A stretch of DNA of 64,000 nucleotides from Candidatus Treponema merdequi (GCA_018064525.1 JAGHVB010000034.1:17726-81725), one strand, 5' to 3'. Shown: positions 34,963-44,479, numbered from the stretch's first letter. The notes: generated by a model from the sequence alone, not told the origin. Translations and numbers: made by a program.

Positions 34963-35550
34963 TTAATTATTACTCTTTTTAGTAATCGCAATTCCATCGC
35001 CAAGAGTAAGAAATTCAGTTTCAAAATCGGGATTAGTTTTTAAAAAGTCAATGTACTTACGGATTTTTTTTACAAGCTTTATCGTGCTGTAATTGTGGGT
35101 CAAACTTAAATCGTCAACCATTCCGTGAAAAGAAAGATTGTCGCTTATAAAGACACCATTTTCAGAAAGGTTATCCTGAAAATGCTCAAAAAATTTTCTG
35201 TACTGAGCCTTTGGTCCATCAATAAAAATCAAATCAAATTTTCTGTCAAAGTCAAAAGTTGCTGCATCGCCAAGATAAACCAAAATCCGTTCACCCAGAC
35301 CATTATCAGCAACATTTTTTACAGCTTCATGATACCGCTCAATATCAAATTCAATTGTTGAAACAAAAACATCATCTTTTGTTTTTGCAAATCTTATCGA
35401 TGAATAACCGATTCCTGTTCCAATTTCAAGAATTGTTTTTACATCGTGTTCAACAATATAATTGCAGATAAAATCAATTCCTTCGTCTTTCATAATCGGA
35501 ACGGAATGAGTCTTTGCAAATTTTTTGATCTGAGTGATTTCCTGCATCAA
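34963..35550 (-). CDS. SAM-dependent O-methyltransferase, TrmR/YrrM-like
   Basis: A 195-residue Rossmann methyltransferase with TILEIGTGIGYSSIRFA (motif I), TIEFDIERYHEAVKN, GDAATFDFDRKFDLIFIDGPKAQYRKF (motif IV) and GVFISDNLSFHGMVDD. This is the class of catechol-OMT-like bacterial enzymes that includes TrmR, a tRNA 5-hydroxyuridine methyltransferase. The tRNA role is inferred from similarity only. It follows the small membrane-protein gene and lspA in the same direction. Confidence 0.78.
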   Translation of the reverse strand: MMQEITQIKKFAKTHSVPIMKDEGIDFICNYIVEHDVKTILEIGTGIGYSSIRFAKTKDDVFVSTIEFDIERYHEAVKNVADNGLGERILVYLGDAATFDFDRKFDLIFIDGPKAQYRKFFEHFQDNLSENGVFISDNLSFHGMVDDLSLTHNYSTIKLVKKIRKYIDFLKTNPDFETEFLTLGDGIAITKKSNN

Positions 35551-35584
35551 TAAGAGCCTTAAAACTTTATTTGGAATTTTATGC

Positions 35585-35950
35585 TTATTTTTTTTCCATC
35601 AGATATCTTGCAACAAAATCAGGCTGTAATTTATCCTGCATTTTAAAACCTTTAATTACAGCTTTTGTAAGACATTTCTGAATGATAAAGCTTACCCAGA
35701 TTCCGGCAACAACTGCAACAATTCTGATTGGAGTTAAAACTTTTCCAAAAGATTCTGCAGACATATCAGGTGTTATACTTCTAAAAATAAAAACTGAAAG
35801 AAGTAAAAATGCAAATACAAGAACAATTGTAATAACAAGATTTAAAATACTTGAAATTCCGACAAAAATATATGTATTAATTTTCTGTTTTTTTGGTGTC
35901 ATCGCCTTTTTATCAGGGGCACCGATATTTTTTAATTCTTCTTCTGTCAT
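35585..35950 (-). CDS. Small membrane protein downstream of lspA
   Basis: A 121-residue protein with a charged Lys-rich N-terminus and two membrane segments (INTYIFVGISSILNLVITIV and VVAGIWVSFIIQ regions), and a charged tail. Family unknown. It starts 17 bases after lspA and is probably cotranscribed with it. Confidence 0.6.
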   Translation of the reverse strand: MTEEELKNIGAPDKKAMTPKKQKINTYIFVGISSILNLVITIVLVFAFLLLSVFIFRSITPDMSAESFGKVLTPIRIVAVVAGIWVSFIIQKCLTKAVIKGFKMQDKLQPDFVARYLMEKK

Positions 35951-35967
35951 TTTCTTTTTCCTTAATT

Positions 35968-36522
35968 TTATTTTTTACCTTTTTTTTCTGAATCCGAAAT
36001 CATCATAATAAAAGTTATGATTAAAATAATTCCAAACACAACAATCATCGCATCAGCAAAATTAAAGGTCGGCCATCTTTCAAGACCAAATATTCCAAAA
36101 AATTTTACATCAACAAAATCAACAACACCATTCGGTCTGAAAATTCTATCAATCAAATTTCCGATTCCGCCGCCGACAATAGCTGCAATACACCATCTCT
36201 GGAGTTTTGTAAATTCATTATTTCTAATTGAAAAATAAATAATGTAGGCAATTACAATCAGCGGAATGACAGAAAAAATAACTTTTCTAACTACAAGCGG
36301 CCATGTTCCACCCATACTGAATGCAACACCAAGATTTCTTACATGAATAATACGGATTAAATCTCCGCCAAAGCAAAGTTCTGGAACCAGTGTATACGCT
36401 GGAATATATTTTACTACAATCCATTTTGTAAGCTGATCAAGGATAATTACAGCAAGCGCAAGACAAAATGGAACTGTTCGTTTAATGATTTCATTTCTGG
36501 TAAGATTATTTTCAGTTTTCAT
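35968..36522 (-). CDS. lspA: Lipoprotein signal peptidase II
   Basis: LspA cleaves the signal peptide of prolipoproteins after lipidation. The 184-residue protein has four membrane segments, DQLTKWIV near residue 25, HVRNLGVAFSM, and the catalytic Asp pair in NLIDRIFRPNGVVDFVDV and FNFADAMIV. The many lipoproteins in this window are its likely substrates. It begins after a weak terminator at the end of the polyene-type operon. Confidence 0.94.
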   Translation of the reverse strand: MKTENNLTRNEIIKRTVPFCLALAVIILDQLTKWIVVKYIPAYTLVPELCFGGDLIRIIHVRNLGVAFSMGGTWPLVVRKVIFSVIPLIVIAYIIYFSIRNNEFTKLQRWCIAAIVGGGIGNLIDRIFRPNGVVDFVDVKFFGIFGLERWPTFNFADAMIVVFGIILIITFIMMISDSEKKGKK

Positions 36523-36560
36523 AATTATAAATATATCAATTATCCCTGATACCGTAAAGT

Positions 36561-36580
36561 AAAAACAGAATTCAATTCTG
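36561..36580 (-). terminator. Weak terminator after the MMPL gene
   Basis: CAGAA pairs with TTCTG around a five-base loop on the minus strand, followed by TTTTT. With only five pairs, some readthrough into lspA is likely. Confidence 0.45.
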
Positions 36581-36586
36581 ATTTTT

Positions 36587-39052
36587 TTATTTTTTAATAA
36601 GCATCGTACAGATTACTGCTGTCGTAAGACCGACAAAAACCGAAAGACCAAACATAAAAACCGGCGCAAAAGAACTCAAAGCCAAAGCTCCAAACGAAAG
36701 AGCACTTGAAATAAACGAAAGTCCTATTGCAACGGAATTCAATTTTTCACTGTCTTCTACTGCGTAAATTATGTAATCAATACTCAATCCAAAAACCAGA
36801 ATAATCCCGGTTACGCTGAAAAATCCAAGTGGAACATTTACAGCAGCAAGAACTGAAACACAGGTTAATACCGTTATTACAGGAATTACAATTATTTTTA
36901 ACAACTCTTTCCAGCTGTAGAAAAACTTTATGACAATAATCATTAAAAGAAAAGCAATCAACAGAAAACCAAGCATAATTTTTGTCAAAGAGTTTAATTG
37001 AACCGAAACATCAGCAATTTTATTCACAAAATAAATCTGTTCAAAATCAGTGCAAAGATTTTTCATTTCTTCAGAAGAATCAAAATGCATCGGCATTATG
37101 ACGCTGTAATAAAAATCATCTACCTGGCCTATCCATAAACTTGAAACTGCAGATTTTATAAAATCCGGAGTATCTTCAATTCCGATAAATTTATTTTCCG
37201 ATTCCTGATAATCGCGTATGACTTTCTCTGTCAAAAAATCAGATTCTTCACTATCCATTCCATACATCAGGTACTGATCTTTAATAAACGGTAAAAGTTT
37301 AGTAAATGAATTATAAGATTTTTTCTGCAGATCTTTTGAAGGAATATATTTAGTAACACAATTATAATTAAAAAATTTATTTTCTTTTTTTGTTTTATAT
37401 TCTTCTAAAACTTTTACAAAACGTGCTTCATTATTTAAAACTTCGTCTTTTGTTTTTCCCTTTACGATAAAATAACAGCCGTTTGTTCCCGGATTAAGAA
37501 CCTGATTTGATTCTTTTTCATTTTCAAGAAGTTTTCCTTTCATCGAGTAAAATGTTTTTAAATTATTATCAATCCGGATATTTTGTCTGAATATAATAAT
37601 GAAAATCAAACTTGCAGAAACAATTGCAATAAGAAAAACCGGTTTAATTAACGGATGATTTAAATTTAACGATTTTATTTTTTCTCCAATGGAATTTGCG
37701 AAAGATTTTTTTCCGTTTGAATTACCAATTCCTTTTTTTGTACAGGACTTAATTTCTGGATATAAACAGATTGAAGTCAGATACGAACTTAAAATTCCGC
37801 TGAAACTAAAAACAGCAACCTGTTTCAATAACGCAAATGATGAAAACATCAAAAGCAGATAACAGATTTCTGTTGAAACAAGAGACAAAGTTAATCCCTT
37901 AAAAAGTTTTTTTCTTATCTGATTACCATCATCAAGTTCTGTATCAGCTTTCCATCTCACAAAAAAATGAACGCTGTAATCAAGACAAGTTCCAATTAAA
38001 GTAGTTCCAAATACAAATGTCAGAATATGAATTTCACCAAAAATAACAAGAACACAGCAGAATGCTGTCAGCGCAGAAATCATAATTGCACTGACAGAAC
38101 ACACTACAGGAATTCCATTTCTAAAAACATAAATACAGATTAAAATTATTATAATCAAAGATATCGTTGAAATAAGTGAAATTTCAAATTGCGCAGAAGT
38201 TGAACTTTCATAACTGTGAAACGGAACACCGGAAAAAATAAAATCTATTTCAGATTCTTCAGATTTTTTATCTGATGACCTTTCACGATTTAAAGATTCA
38301 GATTTGATTTGTTCTGCAGTTTCGTATATTTTTTTTATACCGCTGTTTTTATTTGTAATTGAAGCACCTTCAGGAGTTAAAATTCCACGAATCATTACAT
38401 AACAGCTGTCATCATAATATGCCGAAAGAACATCATCACTAAGATTCATCGCTGTTCCATTTGTCATAAGCTTATTAAGAGCTGTCATCAATTCTGACTC
38501 GCCAAGCAGAAATGGATCGCGGTCAATATTATCTACAGAACTCCATCCGCCATAAATATTCAAATTTGCATCATCAATAAACTCCAGAATTCCTTCTTCG
38601 CTTGAAAGAAGTTCTGTCTGATCATCATCAAGTAAAAAATATCTGTTCTTAAAATAATAATCATGAATTTCATTCATCACTGCCGGATCAACAGTCAGCG
38701 AAATTTCTTCAAAACTTTCGACTCCGCCTGCTTTTGAAGTAACCGCGTCTTTTTCGTTTAATCGTTCGACAAACTTTTCTGCAGCTGATTTTGCATAAGA
38801 TAAATCTTTTCCTTTTGCAAGAACAATAAACATTCTTCCAGTCTTTGTACTTAATACCGCATCAGCCTTACTTACTTCACGACTGTTATTTGACTGTGGA
38901 AGAATATCAAAAAGATTTGTATTTATACTAAATTTTTTTCCACTTAAAAATAAAATTGCCATCATTACAAATAAAATTGAATGAATGGCAATCCATAGAG
39001 TTCTAAATCCGTTGTTCTTAGTTAAATTATTTTTCAAAATACTGCTTTTCAC
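36587..39052 (-). CDS. MMPL/RND-family lipid exporter of the APE-like cluster
   Basis: An 821-residue inner-membrane protein with two sets of membrane helices and two large periplasmic domains, as in the MMPL-type exporters of aryl-polyene and flexirubin clusters. The NTNLFDILPQSNN first loop, GTTLIGTCLDYSVHFFVRW near residue 360 and LVFGLSIDYIIYAVED near 755 carry the Asp/Tyr residues of the RND proton relay. It starts with GTG and overlaps the LolA-like gene by 26 bases. It would move the finished lipid product toward the outer membrane. It is the last gene of the operon. Confidence 0.83.
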   Translation of the reverse strand: MKSSILKNNLTKNNGFRTLWIAIHSILFVMMAILFLSGKKFSINTNLFDILPQSNNSREVSKADAVLSTKTGRMFIVLAKGKDLSYAKSAAEKFVERLNEKDAVTSKAGGVESFEEISLTVDPAVMNEIHDYYFKNRYFLLDDDQTELLSSEEGILEFIDDANLNIYGGWSSVDNIDRDPFLLGESELMTALNKLMTNGTAMNLSDDVLSAYYDDSCYVMIRGILTPEGASITNKNSGIKKIYETAEQIKSESLNRERSSDKKSEESEIDFIFSGVPFHSYESSTSAQFEISLISTISLIIIILICIYVFRNGIPVVCSVSAIMISALTAFCCVLVIFGEIHILTFVFGTTLIGTCLDYSVHFFVRWKADTELDDGNQIRKKLFKGLTLSLVSTEICYLLLMFSSFALLKQVAVFSFSGILSSYLTSICLYPEIKSCTKKGIGNSNGKKSFANSIGEKIKSLNLNHPLIKPVFLIAIVSASLIFIIIFRQNIRIDNNLKTFYSMKGKLLENEKESNQVLNPGTNGCYFIVKGKTKDEVLNNEARFVKVLEEYKTKKENKFFNYNCVTKYIPSKDLQKKSYNSFTKLLPFIKDQYLMYGMDSEESDFLTEKVIRDYQESENKFIGIEDTPDFIKSAVSSLWIGQVDDFYYSVIMPMHFDSSEEMKNLCTDFEQIYFVNKIADVSVQLNSLTKIMLGFLLIAFLLMIIVIKFFYSWKELLKIIVIPVITVLTCVSVLAAVNVPLGFFSVTGIILVFGLSIDYIIYAVEDSEKLNSVAIGLSFISSALSFGALALSSFAPVFMFGLSVFVGLTTAVICTMLIKK

Positions 39053-39716
39053 TTTCCGATAAAGAATTTATTCCGGTTTGTCCCGAGAGAACATATTTTT
39101 TTTCGTCATCATTAAACTGAATGATTGTAAACTCATTTATTTCTGCACTGTTACCAGCAATCTGTGCTTTAATAACTACTTTTTTTAAATAAACTGCAAT
39201 TGTTTTATCAGATGGAATTAATTCAATTTCAAAATTTTTTTCATTTTTATTTTCTTTGCAGTTAATTTCAAACTTTGAATTTATTTCATCATAACGGCCG
39301 GTAAAAATTGCAGAAATAACATCAGCAATTCCTTTAAATGTTTCATTCTGCTTTCCATCCATTACTTTTTTCTGTCCGCGAATTTCCTGAACAATTCTAT
39401 CATCCATCATCACCATAACAGATTTTACAGGCTTTTCTGTAAACCAGATGATTCCATCATTCTGACTTAAAGTATATGTTCCGGATGAATTGATTGCTTT
39501 TCCTGTCTTTGCTGATTTCTGAGCAAGTGTAAAATCACCATGAATGATTTTATTTTCAGAAAGTTTCATACAGAAAAATTTAAATGAATCTAATGTTTCT
39601 GAAAATATATTTGCATTAAAAAAAATTACACTTAATAAAATTAAAAAATTAATTTTTCGTAAATTAAAAAAACTCAATTTATTTTTGCTCCACACTTTAT
39701 GCGTTTTTTTCTTCAT
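39027..39716 (-). CDS. LolA-like periplasmic carrier of the APE-like cluster
   Basis: A protein of about 229 residues with a signal peptide (KINFLILLSVIFFNANIFSE) and a LolA-type beta half-barrel. It has FTLAQKSAKTGKAINSSGTYTLSQNDGIIWFTEKPV near residues 65-100, VMMDDRIVQEIRGQ, and a C-terminal VSGQTGI-like strand. Such proteins pair with MMPL exporters in aryl-polyene clusters and probably ferry the lipid across the periplasm. The ATG at 39716 is preferred over one at 39770. The gene overlaps both neighbours. Confidence 0.75.
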   Translation of the reverse strand: MKKKTHKVWSKNKLSFFNLRKINFLILLSVIFFNANIFSETLDSFKFFCMKLSENKIIHGDFTLAQKSAKTGKAINSSGTYTLSQNDGIIWFTEKPVKSVMVMMDDRIVQEIRGQKKVMDGKQNETFKGIADVISAIFTGRYDEINSKFEINCKENKNEKNFEIELIPSDKTIAVYLKKVVIKAQIAGNSAEINEFTIIQFNDDEKKYVLSGQTGINSLSESEKQYFEK

Positions 39717-40716
39717 CTTTTGAATCTGCCCAGAAATTATAAAAGTTATACCACTGAAACGGATGTTCAAGACAGACTTTTTCCAGTTCTCTTACAAATT
39801 CAAAACAAAGATTTTTTAAATTTGTTTCACGGTCTTTACGGGCACAATCAGTTTCAACACTGCTTTTTACAACATGAACATGATATTTTCTGTTAAACGA
39901 AACATCTTTTTTACGCGTTCCAAATAAAAAATAAACAGGTGCTTTTAAAAGCATCGCAATCAGATAAACTCCATACGACCACGGAGCTTCTTTTCCAAGA
40001 AAATCAGCTTTAATAAAACGGGAATCAGCATTTTTAGAAACACGGTCTCCGGCACTTACAACCATTCCGCCCTGTTCAATAACTTCCTCAAGATGTTCAA
40101 TTGTCGCAGGCGTAATATTATTTACATCAACAATATTTTCTGTAAATCCAGGATTAAGTTTTTCAATTGTATTTGTAAAATTACTTGTAGAACCAAGATC
40201 CATTAAAACAGCAATCGGAACTTTTTTATTAAGACAGATATCATTTCTGTTTGCAAGACATCTTAAAACTTCCGAATTTCCAAGATGCGATACAACTACA
40301 AAAGCACCTTTCCCGGAATTAAGATGATTTATCAGATTATAAACATCATCACCTTGCGAAAATTCAACTTTTACACCCGGATTTTTTTTAACCCAGCATT
40401 CCATTTTTTCTACAAATGTAATTGCAAAACAGACAATCTGTTTATAGACATTTGGAATTTTCTGTTTAAAATTCTGACAGTAAGATTTAAATTGATTTTG
40501 AAATCGAAGACATTCTGATTTTGCACGTTTATTAAAAACAAAAAAGAAAAATCCGATTATGCGGATCAATCCGTTTAACAAAAACTTTGGAAAACATTTT
40601 ATGCAGAATAAAGTCAGATATATCGGAAAACTTGTTTTTATAACTTCTTTTTCCGATGCCCATTGAGTAACATTATCTGAACTGTTCAAATTATCTGGCT
40701 GTATTTTCTGATTCAC
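39697..40716 (-). CDS. LpxL/HtrB-like lysophospholipid acyltransferase
   Basis: A 339-residue membrane-associated acyltransferase of the lipid A acyltransferase family: a hydrophobic anchor near residue 45 (LLNGLIRIIGFFFFVF), the VVSHLGNSEVLR motif (HX4-type His then Glu) near residue 147, and VSAGDRVSKN near 218. In aryl-polyene clusters this activity is often fused to the glycosyltransferase; here it is a separate gene overlapping it by 26 bases. It starts with GTG. It probably transfers an acyl chain to the glycosylated intermediate. Confidence 0.8.
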   Translation of the reverse strand: MNQKIQPDNLNSSDNVTQWASEKEVIKTSFPIYLTLFCIKCFPKFLLNGLIRIIGFFFFVFNKRAKSECLRFQNQFKSYCQNFKQKIPNVYKQIVCFAITFVEKMECWVKKNPGVKVEFSQGDDVYNLINHLNSGKGAFVVVSHLGNSEVLRCLANRNDICLNKKVPIAVLMDLGSTSNFTNTIEKLNPGFTENIVDVNNITPATIEHLEEVIEQGGMVVSAGDRVSKNADSRFIKADFLGKEAPWSYGVYLIAMLLKAPVYFLFGTRKKDVSFNRKYHVHVVKSSVETDCARKDRETNLKNLCFEFVRELEKVCLEHPFQWYNFYNFWADSKDEEKNA

Positions 40717-41455
40717 TTTTCAAACTCTTTTTTCTTTTACGAAGCATTGGATAGCGTAACCACATTCCAATTGTCATTCTTGCAAACATAAAAGAAATTC
40801 TGATGTTGTCGCGAACCATTCTGAAATTTGATTTTCCGCCAACAGGATAAGATACATTAACAGGAAGATAAATTACAGGAACATTTTTCCAGATAAGTCT
40901 TACAAGAATTTCTGTATCAAAACCCATATGGCTGTCAACATAAGCAAAACGACAGATTTTATAAAATGGTTCAACAGGATAAATTCTATATCCGCACATC
41001 GCATCAATAATATAATTTTCTGTCTGAGTAACAAATGCCGCATAATTATTACTGATCTGTCTTCCTGATTTTCTGTTTTCAGGAATTGTCTCATCAAATT
41101 TCGGATAACCGCAGATAAGTGCTTCCGGATTTTCCTGAGATTTTTTTAAAAACAAATCAGACTGTGTGCAATCATGCTGACCATCTGCATCAATTTGAAA
41201 AAGATGTGTTATTCCGATTTTATGAGCATATTTAATTGCCTTACAGACTGAATAACCTTTTCCTCTGTTAAATAAATTTTTAAGTACTGTTACATTCGGA
41301 TATTTCTGACTGACAAGATTTATATAAACTTTATCTGTTTTTTTATTTCCATCATCAACAACGATAATCGGAAGATTATACCCTGCAAGAGAAGAAACAA
41401 CATTTTCAAGAGTATTACCATGATTATAAACAGGAATTACAAAACCTTGCTTCAT
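40691..41455 (-). CDS. Family 2 glycosyltransferase of the APE-like cluster
   Basis: A 254-residue GT-A-fold glycosyltransferase with FVIPVYNHGNTLENVVSSL, IIVVDDGN, NRGKGYSVCKAIKYA and FQIDADGQHD (the DxD metal site) near residue 93. It has a MCGYRIYP acceptor segment and VGGKSNF. It resembles the GT domain of the fused GT-acyltransferase of aryl-polyene loci. The ATG at 41455 is used; a TTG three codons earlier is possible. The gene lies ten bases after the hotdog gene. Confidence 0.85.
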   Translation of the reverse strand: MKQGFVIPVYNHGNTLENVVSSLAGYNLPIIVVDDGNKKTDKVYINLVSQKYPNVTVLKNLFNRGKGYSVCKAIKYAHKIGITHLFQIDADGQHDCTQSDLFLKKSQENPEALICGYPKFDETIPENRKSGRQISNNYAAFVTQTENYIIDAMCGYRIYPVEPFYKICRFAYVDSHMGFDTEILVRLIWKNVPVIYLPVNVSYPVGGKSNFRMVRDNIRISFMFARMTIGMWLRYPMLRKRKKSLKSESENTAR

Positions 41456-41465
41456 ATTTACCAAC

Positions 41466-41831
41466 TTATTTCGAAATTACAAAAGTTCCACCAGAATAAG
41501 TTTTATCTTCATCTTTTGAAGTCAACTTGTAAGTAACCGAACTTTTTTCAGGATTAAATTTTAAACTCATTTTTACAATGGAATTTGGTCTGACAGGAGA
41601 AGTAAATTTAATGCGTTTTGCACTCTGCACATAACGGGAAGTTCCAAAATACTTTTTTGAAAAATATGTCGCCATATCAATCTGTGCTACTGCAGGTACA
41701 AGTTGAATTTCCGGGAAATGTCCGTTAAAAAAATCACATTTTTCCGGTATAAAATATTCCAGAACTACAGAATTTTCTTCCTGAGAAATTAATTTTTCTT
41801 CTTCCAAATTATGTACTTTAATATAATCCAT
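41466..41831 (-). CDS. Hotdog-fold dehydratase, ApeI-like
   Basis: A 121-residue single hotdog protein resembling the 3-hydroxyacyl-ACP dehydratases of aryl-polyene clusters and FabZ. FFNGHFPEIQLVPAVAQIDMATYF near residues 35-58 holds the catalytic His. At the place where FabZ has Glu, this protein appears to have Asp (QIDMA). It would remove water during polyene chain building or act on an incoming acyl-ACP. It is 14 bases after the ligase gene. Confidence 0.75.
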   Translation of the reverse strand: MDYIKVHNLEEEKLISQEENSVVLEYFIPEKCDFFNGHFPEIQLVPAVAQIDMATYFSKKYFGTSRYVQSAKRIKFTSPVRPNSIVKMSLKFNPEKSSVTYKLTSKDEDKTYSGGTFVISK

Positions 41832-41845
41832 TTAAAAACCTATTA

Positions 41846-43864
41846 TTATATTTTATCATCATCTTCTATTTTGGTAAATAATGACTGAATCTCAAGCTTC
41901 TTTTTCTTACCCTGTAAATCCATAGGAAGTGCATCAAGATAACGCCATTTTTTCGGAATTACAATATTTTCAAAAAACTGTAGAAGATAATCATGGAAAT
42001 ACATATTGATGTCAAATTTTTTCCAGCCGGCAAATTTATCAGTTCCTTCCTTTGTAAACGACATGGCAGCAACAAGATACTGTCTTCTGTCACTCATCGC
42101 AAGAACACAAACATCCTTAACAAATCCCGACTGCAAAAGACGATTTTCCACTTCTATCAATGAAATGCGTTTTTCCTCAATTTTAACGATGGAATCTTTT
42201 CTTCCCATAAGAATAAAACGGCCGTCCTTATGAATATCAACCAGATCTGCTGTCTGAAAACCTTCAGGATCTTTTATATAAGGCGATTTTATATTCAAAC
42301 AGCCTTCTTCATTTTTAGTAAGGACAGCATTATCAAACGGAGTCCATTCCAGACCATTTTTACTCTGACGGTAAGCAATTCCACTTGTCTCTGTCGAACC
42401 ATAAACTTCCATCGGCCAGAAACCAAATACTTTATCAGTTTTCTTGGCAACATCCGGAGTAAGAACACCTCCCGATGCAACAATAAACGGATCAATAAGA
42501 TCAAGCTTATCTTCTACTTCGTTTGTTCTTTTTAAGAAAGCCGGAACTGAAATTATCAGGTAACTTGTATCTGTCATTTTTTCAAATTCAGTTGGAAATT
42601 CAATTCTGAATCTTCTAAAAGGAATACCAGCGGCAAAAGGAAGCATCATCGAAAAAAGAAGTCCGTAAATATGATGATGACTTAAAGTTGCAATTGATTT
42701 TCTTTTTCCAAATTCTTCACCCCAGAGACTTAAAATAAATTCATTATCAAGTTCAAATTCTGTAAGACGCTGTAAAATTGCTTTTGGCTTTCCAGTACTT
42801 CCAGAAGTGAACATATGAATTTTTGTCTCATCAGCGATGATTTGAGGACAGTTTCTGATTTCTTCTTCAGATGGAATTTCTGCTTTTTCAATCAGAGCAG
42901 GAATATAAAATGAACCGGCTGCATCTTTTGCATCTGTTAAAAAGATATCTTCCGGCTTACGCATTTCTTTAATAAATTCATCAGAAATATTTGCTGTTAA
43001 GGCAATCTGTTTTTTACACTGAAGCAAAGCGACATAAGTACAGATAAAATACCAGTAGTCATTACAGTGAAGTATATATTTTTCTGCATCGTTCTGAGAA
43101 ATAAATTTTCTTACCTTTGCGCAGTTAACAAGAAATTCTTTCCAGGTTTTATAATTTTTTTCTGACCATGTACCTTCATAACACATTACAAAGTCATCTT
43201 TTCTGCTGTCTGCATTAAATTTTGAAATCGGATAATACTGAATCATTTTTTTATTTACAAAACTCCTTATTATAAATTCAACTGCAAAAATCAAACCCAT
43301 TATACCATAAGAAATTCCGCAGTTATAGAGTGTCCATATTTTATCAGAACAGAATATCGCAGTAAAAGCAGCAGCTCCACTGTTCAGAATAAAAAATATA
43401 CACCAGATATATGTTACTTTAAGACAATATTTTTCAATTCGTTTTGCATTTACGGAACCTTTTATTGATTTGTCCTGTAAAGTTGCAAAACGGAAAATAA
43501 TATTCGGTTTATTAAAAAGAGTTATTCCAAAAACGAATAACATCGTCATACAAACAACAATAGGATACAGTTTTAAAAACAAAGAACTATTCGTAATAAA
43601 ACATATCAGACCTGCCGCAAGTAAAAAAACTGAAGAAGCTAACGGCTTTATGCTGAATGAGAATTTTTTACTCTTTTGATTTTTTTCAGATGGAACAGAA
43701 TCGGATGATGCACCTGTTGCAGATAAAAAATAAACAAGTGCTAAAAAAACAACACATAACGATACAATCCTGACTGGAAACTTATACACTACTAAAAGTG
43801 TAAATACCAGTACAGGATAAAGTACCGATATGATTGCAATGAATACCTTAAGAAAGGCTTTCAT
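41846..43864 (-). CDS. Membrane-anchored AMP-dependent acyl ligase
   Basis: A 672-residue fusion. The first 210 residues hold six to seven hydrophobic segments, matching the separate membrane protein (ApeG position) of other loci. The rest is an acyl-AMP ligase with HMFTSGSTGKPKAILQR near residue 350, EVYGSTETSG near 482 and MGRKDSIVKIEEKRISLIEVE near 570. It ends in PMDLQGKKKKLE with the catalytic Lys. It probably loads a starter acid onto one of the two ACPs encoded just upstream. It lies eight bases after the second ACP gene. Confidence 0.82.
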   Translation of the reverse strand: MKAFLKVFIAIISVLYPVLVFTLLVVYKFPVRIVSLCVVFLALVYFLSATGASSDSVPSEKNQKSKKFSFSIKPLASSVFLLAAGLICFITNSSLFLKLYPIVVCMTMLFVFGITLFNKPNIIFRFATLQDKSIKGSVNAKRIEKYCLKVTYIWCIFFILNSGAAAFTAIFCSDKIWTLYNCGISYGIMGLIFAVEFIIRSFVNKKMIQYYPISKFNADSRKDDFVMCYEGTWSEKNYKTWKEFLVNCAKVRKFISQNDAEKYILHCNDYWYFICTYVALLQCKKQIALTANISDEFIKEMRKPEDIFLTDAKDAAGSFYIPALIEKAEIPSEEEIRNCPQIIADETKIHMFTSGSTGKPKAILQRLTEFELDNEFILSLWGEEFGKRKSIATLSHHHIYGLLFSMMLPFAAGIPFRRFRIEFPTEFEKMTDTSYLIISVPAFLKRTNEVEDKLDLIDPFIVASGGVLTPDVAKKTDKVFGFWPMEVYGSTETSGIAYRQSKNGLEWTPFDNAVLTKNEEGCLNIKSPYIKDPEGFQTADLVDIHKDGRFILMGRKDSIVKIEEKRISLIEVENRLLQSGFVKDVCVLAMSDRRQYLVAAMSFTKEGTDKFAGWKKFDINMYFHDYLLQFFENIVIPKKWRYLDALPMDLQGKKKKLEIQSLFTKIEDDDKI

Positions 43865-43872
43865 TTATTTAC

Positions 43873-44115
43873 TTATTTTGAAAGTGGCTGAAGAACGTCT
43901 ACAACTGCTCCAATTGTTTTTGCGCTCTTGAACATTTCTGGATCGATGTTACCGTTCATGTAAGGTTTCATTTTTACAACGAGGTCAACAGCGTCGATTG
44001 AATCGAGATCCAAATCTTCGAAAAGTTTTGATTCAAGTGTAACACTTGATTTTTCAACTTCGAATTCACTTTCCAATACGTCCTGAAGTTTTGCAAAGAT
44101 TTCTTCTTTTGTCAT
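43873..44115 (-). CDS. Acyl carrier protein, second of pair
   Basis: An 80-residue acyl carrier protein. The phosphopantetheine Ser is in LFEDLDLDSIDAVDLV near residue 37, and the acidic helices are typical. A GGAG Shine-Dalgarno precedes the ATG. It follows the first ACP gene after 21 bases. Paired dedicated ACPs are a signature of aryl-polyene-type loci, distinct from the housekeeping FabF/AcpP pathway. Confidence 0.9.
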   Translation of the reverse strand: MTKEEIFAKLQDVLESEFEVEKSSVTLESKLFEDLDLDSIDAVDLVVKMKPYMNGNIDPEMFKSAKTIGAVVDVLQPLSK

Positions 44116-44136
44116 CTTATACTCCTAATAAAATAT

Positions 44137-44394
44137 TTATGCTCTCTCAGCAGAAATAAATTCTGCCAAGGCATTAACCGATGCGAAATGTTTTTTGCTT
44201 TCTTCATTTTCTGCAGAAAGCTTAACATTAAATTTTTTCTTGATTGCAACACCAAGCTCAAGGGCATCAATTGAATCAAGCCCGAGACCTTCACCAAAAA
44301 TCGGAGCGTCATCCTTAATATCTTCTGGTGTAACATCTTCAAGTTCAAGTGAAGAAATAATCAATTCTTTAATTTCCTGTTTTAATTCGTCCAT
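44137..44394 (-). CDS. Acyl carrier protein, first of pair
   Basis: An 85-residue acyl carrier protein with the attachment Ser in GEGLGLDSIDALELGVAIKKKF near residue 40, a region that is highly acidic before and basic after. It heads the minus-strand operon of eight genes that ends with the MMPL exporter. AAAGGA lies six bases before the ATG. The 11-pair inverted repeat at 44418-44445 sits in its leader or promoter. Confidence 0.9.
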   Translation of the reverse strand: MDELKQEIKELIISSLELEDVTPEDIKDDAPIFGEGLGLDSIDALELGVAIKKKFNVKLSAENEESKKHFASVNALAEFISAERA

Positions 44395-44417
44395 TAAAAA
44401 AGTCCTTTAATAAAAAT

Positions 44418-44445
44418 AAATGCACTAACTCTAATTAGTGCATTT
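44418..44445. promoter_or_regulatory. 11-pair inverted repeat in divergent promoter
   Basis: AAATGCACTAA and TTAGTGCATTT are perfect inverted arms around a six-base centre. They sit between the two halves of the polyene-type cluster. No T run follows on the plus strand. A dimeric repressor site controlling both transcripts is the simplest reading. Confidence 0.5.
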
Positions 44446-44479
44446 GAAAAAATTATACAATTATGCTAAAGTTTTGTCT

